A DNA stretch of 64,000 bases from Fervidibacter sinensis (lineage in GTDB: Bacteria; Armatimonadota; Fervidibacteria; Fervidibacterales; Fervidibacteraceae). Position 1 is the first letter of the stretch. Each line of letters begins with the position of its first letter. The position numbers and the translations under genes are program-made. The notes beneath the pieces are model-generated. The model searched no databases. It worked only from the letters and a program-made list of their open reading frames with translations, and was not told the origin of the DNA. The stretch is from the NCBI GenBank assembly GCA_032161045.1, contig JAVHTH010000005.1, one strand, 5' to 3'. Below are positions 53,373 to 61,024 of this stretch, piece after piece.

Positions 53373-54194
53373 ATGAGCGAGTTAATGGTCAAACCCACCA
53401 TTGAACGGGGAAGCGACCGAGCAATTCTCGGTGAAGCAGGGACAGTGAAAATTCGTGTTGTTGACTTGAACCTTTACTATGGCAACTTTCATGCCCTGAA
53501 AGGCATCAACCTTGACATTTACGCCAACCGCATCACTGCGGTCATTGGTCCATCGGGGTGCGGGAAATCAACTTTTTTGCGCTGCCTCAATCGCATGAAC
53601 GATTTGATTGACGGCGTGAGGGTTGAGGGGCAAGTTTTGCTGGATGGAGTGAACATTTACGACAACAGCGTGGATGTCGTCACGCTCCGACGCCGAGTCG
53701 GGATGGTTTTTCAAAAACCCAATCCGTTCCCGAAAAGCATTTTTGACAATGTCGCCTACGGTCCAAGAATTCACGGGATCAAAGACAAGCGAAAGTTACA
53801 GGAGATCGTTGAGCGTGCTTTGAAAGACGCCGGTTTGTGGGATGAAGTCAAAGACCGATTGTATCGCTCAGCACTTGAACTTTCGGGTGGGCAGCAACAA
53901 CGCTTGTGTATTGCGAGGGTTTTGGCAGTTGAGCCTGAAGTCATTTTGCTTGATGAACCTGCATCAGCCCTTGACCCAACCGCCACCTTGAGGCTTGAGG
54001 ATTTGCTTTACGAACTCAAAAACCGATACACCATCGTCATCGTGACCCACAACATGCAGCAAGCGGCACGCATCTCGGATTTCACCGCATTCTTCCTCAA
54101 TGGCGAGTTGATTGAGTTTGGACCGACCGACAAAATCTTCACGCGCCCCGATGACCCGAGAACCGAAGCCTACATTACAGGGCGATTTGGCTAA
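53373..54194 (+). CDS. pstB: Phosphate ABC transporter ATPase PstB
   Basis: 273 aa. VDLNLYYGNFHALKGI, Walker A GPSGCGKST, PstB-specific LRCLNRMNDLI, signature LSGGQQQRL and Walker B VILLDEPASALDP are all present, so the ATPase is intact. GGAGGG seven nt before ATG 53373 sets the start. The usual pstS, pstC and pstA genes are not upstream; phoU follows 44 bp later. A PhoB-box was not recognised. Confidence 0.95.
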   Translation: MSELMVKPTIERGSDRAILGEAGTVKIRVVDLNLYYGNFHALKGINLDIYANRITAVIGPSGCGKSTFLRCLNRMNDLIDGVRVEGQVLLDGVNIYDNSVDVVTLRRRVGMVFQKPNPFPKSIFDNVAYGPRIHGIKDKRKLQEIVERALKDAGLWDEVKDRLYRSALELSGGQQQRLCIARVLAVEPEVILLDEPASALDPTATLRLEDLLYELKNRYTIVIVTHNMQQAARISDFTAFFLNGELIEFGPTDKIFTRPDDPRTEAYITGRFG

Positions 54195-54238
54195 AGATTG
54201 GGGAAGCGAATCTGTATCGTTTTAGGAGGCGAGCCGAA

Positions 54239-54934
54239 ATGGCGACCGTTGTGCGAAAGTCTTTTGAAGAGCAACTTCAAGAATTGCAGGATGACTTGTT
54301 GAGGATGGGGCGGTTCGTTGAGGGGGCAGTTGCGAAAGCGATGCGTGCCCTCATAAACCAAGATGTCAACCTCGCTAACGAAGTCATCCAAGAGGACGAT
54401 ATCGCCGACGACTTGGATGTTGAAATTTTCACGAAGGCGATGAAACTTCTGGCGTTGCAGCAACCGATGGCGCGCGATTTGCGCATTATTGGGACAGCGC
54501 TGAAAATCGTGACAGACCTTGAACGCATTGGCGACCATGCCGTTGACATCGCCAAACTCGCGAGAATTTTGTCAAAGCACAAGTTCTTCAAGCCGCTCGT
54601 TGACATCCCGAGGTTGGCAGACATGGCGTTGAGCATGGTGCACAACTCAATCCAAGCATACATCAACCGCGACATTGAACTTGCCATCCAAGTTTGCCGC
54701 GACGACGACAAAGTTGATGACCTTTACGAGAGCCTTTTTGACGAGTTAGTGGGCTACATGGAGCGCGACCCATCCCTTGTTGAGCAAGCGACTTACTTGC
54801 TTTTCGTCGCTTACTTTTTGGAAAGGGTTGCCGACCATGCGACCAACATGGCTGAATTCGTTTTTTTCGCGGAGACGGGAAGGCTTGAGCAATTGGCGAG
54901 AAGCCACAGGAGTCGTCCTGAACCGACACCGTAG
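54239..54934 (+). CDS. phoU: Phosphate uptake regulator PhoU
   Basis: 231 aa with two three-helix PhoU repeats. The metal-binding E/DxxxD patterns are visible in each (DLERIGDHAVDIAKLA near 98-113, LERVADHATNMAEF near 198-211). PhoU restrains phosphate import and Pho signalling together with PstB. GGAGGCGAGCCGAA precedes the ATG. The C-terminal tail is short and basic. Confidence 0.95.
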   Translation: MATVVRKSFEEQLQELQDDLLRMGRFVEGAVAKAMRALINQDVNLANEVIQEDDIADDLDVEIFTKAMKLLALQQPMARDLRIIGTALKIVTDLERIGDHAVDIAKLARILSKHKFFKPLVDIPRLADMALSMVHNSIQAYINRDIELAIQVCRDDDKVDDLYESLFDELVGYMERDPSLVEQATYLLFVAYFLERVADHATNMAEFVFFAETGRLEQLARSHRSRPEPTP

Positions 54935-55024
54935 ATTTCATCGTCCATTTCACCCTTGCATTGCATTTGACTTGACAAAAATATTGCTTTGAGACGGCAC
55001 GGGTAAACAAGGGGGCGATGAAGT

Positions 55025-55765
55025 ATGTTGCGCCGCTTTTGGATGCTCATTAGGTCATTCTTCGGCGCGTTGCTTCGCAGGGCAGAAGACCCAGAAGTGC
55101 TGCTCCGCCAATACATTGACGACATGAGAGCGAAAGTTCCCAAACTGCGAGCAGCCGTCGCTGAAGTTTTGGCAACTGAGTATCAACTTCAACAGCAAGC
55201 GGAGCACCTGCAGAAGCAAATTGACGAATATGACAAGCAAATCATTGCAGCACTGAAACTCGGCTACGAAGAAGAGGCAAAAGTTCTAATCGCTGCTAAG
55301 GCTCAAGCGGAAGAGAGTCTTCAGGACACTTTGGAGCAACTTGAGACTGCCCGCAGGGCATCTCAACAAGCGAGAGCAGCCCTTGAAGATTACCAAAGGG
55401 AAATGGAGCGCAAAATTGCGGAAGCCAGAAGGCTTATCGGACAGGCTCAGTTGGCGAAACTTCAAGAGGAGTTGGCTCAAGCGATGGCTGCATTTGAAGT
55501 CGGAACACCAACCGATGTGCTTGAGCGGATGAGGGAGAAAGTTCAGGAAAGGCTCGCTCGGGCACAAGCGAGGGCTGAAGTCGCAGCCACCGACATCAAC
55601 TCAAGGATGAGGGAAATCAAACGAGCAACTGCTTCCATCGGGGTTGAAGAGCGATTGCTTGAATACAAGCGCCAACTTGGGATGTTGCCCGAACCAAAAG
55701 AAACCGAAAAGACCATGCTGCCCCAACCGGAACAGCAAAGCGAGCAAACAAGACCGATGCAATGA
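55025..55765 (+). CDS. pspA: PspA/IM30/Vipp1 family membrane-stress protein
   Basis: 246 aa, almost wholly helical coiled coil after an N-terminal amphipathic helix (LRRFWMLIRSFFGALLRRAEDPEVLLRQYIDDM). Members of this family are ESCRT-III homologues that form spirals on the inner membrane and repair it. The C-terminal ~30 residues are Gln/Pro/Glu-rich and unstructured. It follows phoU by 90 bp and is followed by an AAA+ ATPase gene about 315 bp later on the same strand, a suggestive partner. Confidence 0.92.
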   Translation: MLRRFWMLIRSFFGALLRRAEDPEVLLRQYIDDMRAKVPKLRAAVAEVLATEYQLQQQAEHLQKQIDEYDKQIIAALKLGYEEEAKVLIAAKAQAEESLQDTLEQLETARRASQQARAALEDYQREMERKIAEARRLIGQAQLAKLQEELAQAMAAFEVGTPTDVLERMREKVQERLARAQARAEVAATDINSRMREIKRATASIGVEERLLEYKRQLGMLPEPKETEKTMLPQPEQQSEQTRPMQ

Positions 55766-55830
55766 GCGCGGTGTGCGAGGTGCAAAGTGCAAAACTTTGG
55801 GAAACGCGTCAACGGATCGGTGATGAGCCG

Positions 55831-56082
55831 ATGAGGTTTCTCGCCGATGAAAGCGTTGAACACAAAGGTAGTGCAAACATTGTAAATGACGCAAAAGTAG
55901 GGGCGGACAAAGTCCGCCCGCTTTTTCGGGCGCATTTTATGCGCCCCTACTAACATCACTTACAACTTGCTCACCACCGACGCAAAATTGGCGAACTGCT
56001 ACTGCAAGAAGGTTTTGAAGTCATCTTCGTTGCAGATGCAAGAGGTGGCGATATTGAAGGTTCATTGGGAGGTCGCGTTTAA
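55831..56082 (+). pseudogene. Possible DUF5615-type toxin remnant split by a palindromic repeat
   Basis: MRFLADESVE at 55831 looks like the start of DUF5615 PIN-like toxins. The frame then runs through the GGGCGGAC/GTCCGCCC and GGGCGCAT/ATGCGCCC palindromes (55898-55951) and stops. In another frame 55955-56082 encodes RRKIGELLLQEGFEVIFVAD, similar to the next part of that family, before a TAA that shares one base with the ATG of the AAA+ gene. The whole is too broken to work. The match is by eye and short, so it is tentative. Confidence 0.35.
55898..55951. repeat. Double palindromic repeat between pspA and the AAA+ gene
   Basis: GGGCGGACAAAGTCCGCCC (about 55906-55920) is followed by GGGCGCATTTTATGCGCCC (about 55928-55946), both in the GTAGGGGC...GCCCCTAC frame. 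This pairing of two different palindromes back to back repeats the arrangement at 26571-26620. It sits inside the likely pspA-AAA+ transcript. Confidence 0.85.
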
Positions 56083-57824
56083 TGTCGGCTGCTCTAAACC
56101 TTCCCAAATGGGCGCAGCAGGTAAGGCACCGCTATGAAGGCGGTGTCGCGAGCGTTTTTTGCTTGCACGGAAACATCAGGGACCTGCAACCCTTCGGCAA
56201 CCAATATTTGGCGTTGCCCCAATTTATCGTCCGTGCTTTCACTGGCGGAAAGCAACTCGTGCTCTTTTACTCCATCCGCACCGGCGTGACATTTGCTGAC
56301 CCAGCGATGGAACGCGAGTTCTGTCAATTCCTCTCCGTCCACTTCAGTTTGGCTGGCGAAACTTCCCTTGCTGCCGCCGTTCGCGGTGGAACAATCCCAC
56401 CGCAGTTGCAGGATTTGTTCAAGAACCCGAGTTTCGCTTTGCCGTTGCTTCAAAAGTTGCTTGAGACCCGCGACAAAGTTGCCCTAATCATTGAGGATGC
56501 CGAAACCCTCGCACCAAATCAGGAACTTGCCTTTTTGAGCGTGGACGATAGGCGCAACATCGCCATTTTGCGAAACTGGGCAGAAAACCCGAGAGTTAGG
56601 CAGCGCGATAATTTCGTCTTTTGGCTCACTGAAAACCTGAGCGATTTGAACTCTCGCTTGCGAACCGGCACTCCCCACCTTGACTTGACCGAAATTCCTT
56701 ACCCGAACTATGAAGAGCGACTTGAGTTCATTCAATGCGAACTCGCCGAAGCGAAAGTCAAGTTGCACGATTTGACACCCGAACAGTTCGCCCATTTGAC
56801 CGCAGGCTTGAACTTGACATATATCCGAGCGCTTATCATGGAGGCACGAAAAAGCGGTGAGCCGCTGACGGCTCAACATGTTCGGCAACGCAAGGAAGAA
56901 ATTTTCCGCGAAGAATACGGCGGGCTCATCAAAGTCCACGAACCCGAATACGGGCTTGATATGGTTGCTGGGCTTGAACCTGTCAAGCGGATGTTACGAC
57001 TTGTCGCTTTCATCTTGCGAAGCGGTAACCATCAAGATGCCCCAATGGGAATAGGATTCGTCGGTCCGCCGGGAACGGGCAAAACTTACATTGTCAAGGC
57101 TTTCGCAAAAGAAGTTGGGTTGCCTTTGGTTGAAGTCGGCAATGTCCGCGAGATGTGGGTTGGGGCATCGGAGCGCAACGCCGACAAAGTTATCGCGCTT
57201 TTGAGGTCAATGGTTCCGGTCATCGTCTTTTACGACGAAATTGACCAAGCCTACGGTCGGCGAGGTGAAATTGGCGACAGCGGAGTTTCACAAAGGCTTT
57301 GGGCAAAGTTCTCAACCTTCATGGCAGATACTTCCCTTCGCGGCTTGATGTTGACAATTTGGGCAACGAACCGACCCGACCTCGTTGACGAAGCCATTAA
57401 GCGTCCTGACCGTGCAGGCGACATCAAAATCCCGCTCTTCTTCGCCGCTGAGGATCCTGAAGCGGTGTTGAAAATCAATGCGAAAAAGCGAGGGTTCAAA
57501 CTTGAAGACTTTGACTTCGCACCTGTAGTTGAAAAGGTCAAGGGCTTTTCGCCTGCCGAACTCAATGCCGTCCTCACTCAAGCCCGCTGGTTCGCTCTGG
57601 AAGACAACTCGCCCGTCATCACCTTTAACCACCTGATGCGTGCGGCAACAACTTACACGCCGTCGCGAAACGAGCAAATGATTGCCTACATGGAAGCGTT
57701 GGCGGCACTTGAGTGCACCGACCAGAGATTGCTTGTTCCGCCTTACAACGAAATGTCCCGCGAAGAACTGATGAAGCGGGCAAGGACTTTGAGGTTTGAG
57801 TTGGCAAGTCAAGGCTTGTTGTAG
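56082..57824 (+). CDS. AAA+ ATPase, probable partner of PspA
   Basis: 580 aa. The N-terminal ~250 residues (SVFCLHGNIRDLQPF; VALIIEDAETLAP; FVFWLTENLSDLNSRL) look like a degenerate P-loop domain without Walker A, as in Ycf46-type proteins. The C-terminal classical AAA domain has GPPGTGKTYIVKAF, Walker B VIVFYDEID, sensor WATNRPDLVDEAI and a changed arginine-finger stretch RPDRAGD. GGGAGGT precedes the ATG. The order PspA then AAA+ suggests Vps4-like disassembly of PspA polymers; this is inference. Confidence 0.85.
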   Translation: MSAALNLPKWAQQVRHRYEGGVASVFCLHGNIRDLQPFGNQYLALPQFIVRAFTGGKQLVLFYSIRTGVTFADPAMEREFCQFLSVHFSLAGETSLAAAVRGGTIPPQLQDLFKNPSFALPLLQKLLETRDKVALIIEDAETLAPNQELAFLSVDDRRNIAILRNWAENPRVRQRDNFVFWLTENLSDLNSRLRTGTPHLDLTEIPYPNYEERLEFIQCELAEAKVKLHDLTPEQFAHLTAGLNLTYIRALIMEARKSGEPLTAQHVRQRKEEIFREEYGGLIKVHEPEYGLDMVAGLEPVKRMLRLVAFILRSGNHQDAPMGIGFVGPPGTGKTYIVKAFAKEVGLPLVEVGNVREMWVGASERNADKVIALLRSMVPVIVFYDEIDQAYGRRGEIGDSGVSQRLWAKFSTFMADTSLRGLMLTIWATNRPDLVDEAIKRPDRAGDIKIPLFFAAEDPEAVLKINAKKRGFKLEDFDFAPVVEKVKGFSPAELNAVLTQARWFALEDNSPVITFNHLMRAATTYTPSRNEQMIAYMEALAALECTDQRLLVPPYNEMSREELMKRARTLRFELASQGLL

Positions 57825-57905
57825 TTGCAGCGGACGAAAAAGGCGAAACCGATGTAACAATGGCTTTCAACCACCAAGGGGCGGGGCATTTGGCTGATTA
57901 CAACG

Positions 57906-58985
57906 CTACTTCAACCCCACCCCTAAACCCGCTTTTGCTCGCAAAGCCAGTTTCGCTCCCTTTTGTTCAAATCCAGCCTCAAAGGGCGAGTTTGACAAAA
58001 ACAGATGTGTGTCCAGATCAACGAAATCAAAGCCTCCCACTCCTGCTGCCAAATGCGCTGCTGCTGTCAAGCCCAATTCGGTTTCAACCATCGCACCGAC
58101 CATCAACCGCAAATTGGCGGTGTGAGCGATAGCAATGATTTTCAAACTTTCCGCAATCCCGCTTTTCATCAGTTTGATGTTAATGGCATGAGCCGCATTT
58201 TCTTTCACGACCCTCAACGCATCGTCTGCAGTCACAACAGTCTCGTCAGCGCAGATTGGAACACAGGAGCGCTGCGTCAGCCATTTCATTCCGTCCCAAT
58301 CGGACTTCGGAACTGGTTGCTCAAAAAGCGTTGGGATGATCCCGAACTTTTCAAGACGCTTTAGCAAAAGAAGTGCCTTCGTCGCCGTATAGGCTTGGTT
58401 GGCGTCAAGTTGCAAACTTGCGTTGGGCGCTATTTCGTGAACAACGACGATTCTCGCTTCGTCGGATTCCAATTCCCCAGAAAGTTTCAGTTTCAACTTG
58501 CGAAACCCTTTCGCCGAGAACTCAGCGGCGAAATTTTTCGCTTCGTCAACAGGCATAATCGGCACAGTCACATCGGTCTCAAGTTCATCGCTTGCCCCTC
58601 CAAACCATTGCCAAAGAGGAATCCCTTTGCGTTTTGTCAATGCATCAAGCAGAGCAACTTCAATCGCGGCGCACGCAGACTTTTGAGCGCTGAGGTTTTG
58701 CTGAAGGATTTGAGTGCAAAGACGCCAACGAGCAGGTTGACCGACGAGTAATGACCTTGCGTCGTTTAACGCCGCTTCAATTGTCCTTGCGGTTTCGCCC
58801 ATGAGCGTCGGCGACGGTGCTGCTTCGCCCCAACCTTCCGTCCCATCGTCTAAAATCACTTTCACCCAAAAGTTGTCGGTGACAGTTGTGGTTTCGGAGG
58901 AAATTGCAAAGGGCGTGTGCAAAGGCACTTTAAGTGACTCCCAAGTTATGTCCGCTATTTTCGGCACAGCGCAGTTGTTTCCCAT
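57906..58985 (-). CDS. Dipeptide epimerase (enolase superfamily, Ala-Glu epimerase-like)
   Basis: 359 aa. It has an N-terminal capping domain (PLHTPFAISSETTTVTDNFWVKV) and a barrel with the two catalytic lysines (KLKLKLSG near 165, NIKLMKSGI near 265). Metal ligands are seen in LQLDANQAYT, TLFEQPVP and CADETV, and DLDTHLF lies near the end. This is the pattern of L-Ala-D/L-Glu epimerases, which act in peptidoglycan peptide recycling; specificity for other dipeptides is possible. GGGGAGAG six nt before ATG 58985 sets the start. It is divergent from the radical SAM gene. Confidence 0.88.
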   Translation of the reverse strand: MGNNCAVPKIADITWESLKVPLHTPFAISSETTTVTDNFWVKVILDDGTEGWGEAAPSPTLMGETARTIEAALNDARSLLVGQPARWRLCTQILQQNLSAQKSACAAIEVALLDALTKRKGIPLWQWFGGASDELETDVTVPIMPVDEAKNFAAEFSAKGFRKLKLKLSGELESDEARIVVVHEIAPNASLQLDANQAYTATKALLLLKRLEKFGIIPTLFEQPVPKSDWDGMKWLTQRSCVPICADETVVTADDALRVVKENAAHAINIKLMKSGIAESLKIIAIAHTANLRLMVGAMVETELGLTAAAHLAAGVGGFDFVDLDTHLFLSNSPFEAGFEQKGAKLALRAKAGLGVGLK

Positions 58986-59101
58986 GTTCCGCTCTCCCCT
59001 CAACTGAAAAAAATTGCCACACTATCGCAAAATCATGACGCACGGCAACAATTGTGGTAGCCTTTAATGCAGGATTTGGCGTCAAGTTAACTTCATTGGT
59101 G

Positions 59102-60508
59102 ATGACAATGTTTGAGCGTTACATGCCACAACACCGTGAACGGCTCAATTGGCTTTTGAGGCAGTCGGAGTGGCAATGCGCTTTAGCGAGCATTGACTTG
59201 GACAAACTTCGCGCTGAGGTTTTGAGACCTTCGTCACCGCCATCACAGTTGACGGGAGCGGCTCAATATTTGCTACACCGGAATAGGGAACGAATGAGAT
59301 GCATTTTGCGAAACGGCGTGACTGACGAGGAGAAGTTAGTGGAAATACTTGCCGATTGGGAAACTGCTTTGGTTGGAGATGAGAATTTCCCAATCCTCTT
59401 CCTTGGTTTGGTGCTGACCTTGGATTGCTCCTTTGACCCGGTTCGCTGCCTTTACTGCAATCAATCTTGGTTGCCACAGAGATTGGGACTTGACGATTGG
59501 AAGGCGATCATTGAGGAAGTTTCAAAGCCGACCCCGCCTTACATCTACTTGACAGGTGGCGAACCTTTGTTGCTCGGCGAGCAAGTTTGGGGAAATGAGG
59601 GTTTGGTTGCTTTCGCCACACGACTGGGTTGTGCCGTCAACATCAACACAAACGCTGAACTGATTTCGCCAAAGATCGCTTTGAATTTAGTCAAGTCCGG
59701 TTTGGCTCGCATACACATCTCACTGGACAGCGTTGACCCTCAAGTCCAAGGGCAAATTTTCCGCTCTCGCGAAAGGGTTGACAAAGTTTTGAGGGGCATT
59801 TTCAACCTGCAAATTGCTCGCGAGTTGCTTGGCGCTTCGCACCCGCAAATCCACATCAACTGCGTGATCACGAACCTGAACTTGTTCCAGTTTCCGTCTC
59901 TGCTTCGGTTTTTGCTTGAAATCAGAGAGGCGTCGCCTGATAACTTGCTTTCGGGAGATTTCGCTTTCCACCTTATCCCTGTTGGTGGTGCCGAAAACGC
60001 AAGTTTGCGACCCAATGCGGAGCAGTGGCGAAAGTTCTACACAGAAACTTGGGCTGAGGCGGAACAAGTTTGGCGGGAATATCAGACAAGCCTCGGGATA
60101 ACTGAAAGCGAGCGGAAATCGTTGATGGAATGGGCGCCATTTGCCAACCCATTCTTGAGGGTAAGCCATCGTGGCGGGCTTGACGAGTATTGCGAGCAGG
60201 CGGCGAAAGGGGTTTACTGGGCAACGGCGTTGACGAAGCGCTGCTATGTTGCTCCAACTCAAGCCTTTGTTTTGCCTGACGGCTCACAGCATTGGTGCGG
60301 TGCCCACGCCATCCGCCGCCCAACGCCGCTTGGCAATGTTCGCGATGGTGGAATTCGCGAAAACATCTGCCGAAACATTTCAAAACTGCGCCAACTTCCC
60401 AATGAATTTTGCTCAAATTGTGCTGGTGCAACTTGCGCCATAAACCAATCCGTTGAACGACTCCTGCGCGAACAAGTTAAGGCAGATGTCGCTCAATCGG
60501 TCAGTTAG
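59102..60508 (+). CDS. Radical SAM protein with atypical CX6CX2C motif and SPASM-like C-terminus
   Basis: 468 aa. After ~100 N-terminal helical residues comes CSFDPVRCLYC, a CX6CX2C cluster site instead of CX3CX2C, then TGGEPLLLGEQ and the strand INTNAELIS. The C-terminal ~70 residues hold CYVAPTQAFVLPDGSQHWC and CRNIS...CSNCAGATC, a SPASM-like set of cysteines for extra Fe-S clusters. SPASM enzymes modify peptides or proteins. No peptide substrate gene is evident; the neighbour is a dipeptide epimerase. Start choice (ATG 59102 or 59108) is uncertain; GTG 59054 lacks a ribosome site. Confidence 0.8.
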   Translation: MTMFERYMPQHRERLNWLLRQSEWQCALASIDLDKLRAEVLRPSSPPSQLTGAAQYLLHRNRERMRCILRNGVTDEEKLVEILADWETALVGDENFPILFLGLVLTLDCSFDPVRCLYCNQSWLPQRLGLDDWKAIIEEVSKPTPPYIYLTGGEPLLLGEQVWGNEGLVAFATRLGCAVNINTNAELISPKIALNLVKSGLARIHISLDSVDPQVQGQIFRSRERVDKVLRGIFNLQIARELLGASHPQIHINCVITNLNLFQFPSLLRFLLEIREASPDNLLSGDFAFHLIPVGGAENASLRPNAEQWRKFYTETWAEAEQVWREYQTSLGITESERKSLMEWAPFANPFLRVSHRGGLDEYCEQAAKGVYWATALTKRCYVAPTQAFVLPDGSQHWCGAHAIRRPTPLGNVRDGGIRENICRNISKLRQLPNEFCSNCAGATCAINQSVERLLREQVKADVAQSVS

Positions 60509-60589
60509 GCATATCGTCTATTAAACGCCTTTGCTTCACTCTGCTGAAGAACTTTTCGGTCGTCACGGTGTAAAACTGTGCTTTGGTTC

Positions 60590-60870
60590 TTCAAATTTGC
60601 CAGCACAAAAGGGTCCATTGTAGGGGCAGATGAAATCTGCTCGCTTTCCTTTTCGGTTTATGTGCCCATGTGATACATCATCGCCAAATGAATTCGGTGC
60701 TCAGCAACCTTGTCATTAACCATTGGCTAAAGCCAGTGGCATGGAAGAGTTTACCTTCTCGGTCTTAGAGGGCAAGCCTGTGGCTTGCCGGATTTCGGTC
60801 GGGCAATAGCCAGACCTTCCAATTTCGCTCCGATTTCGCTAATGGATTCGGCACTCATTTTTCTCCCTCC
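60590..60870. repeat. Degenerate repeat cluster in a 516-bp gap
   Basis: It contains GTAGGGGCAGATGAAATCTGCTC (about 60621), a copy of the ~75-bp unit with CCATTGGCTAAAGCCAGTGGCATGGAAGAG (split here: arms TTGGCT/AGCCAG at about 60723-60735), GGGCAAGCC/GGCTTGCC (about 60770-60790) and a decayed GGTCGGGC hairpin. The copies are more mutated than those at 26510-26910. No gene is visible between 60509 and 61024. Confidence 0.7.
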
Positions 60871-61024
60871 AAAGGTGTTCGCGTTCTTTCGGTAGGATGG
60901 CTTTTTAGCCACAAAAAGATCCTTGTTTGCCGCTGTAGCATCGGCGTTTTGAAAGGGTCAATGTTTTGAGTGCCGAAGTGCGAAAGCAAAAATTTCGGCA
61001 AACTTTCAGGGTGGTGACGGCAAG

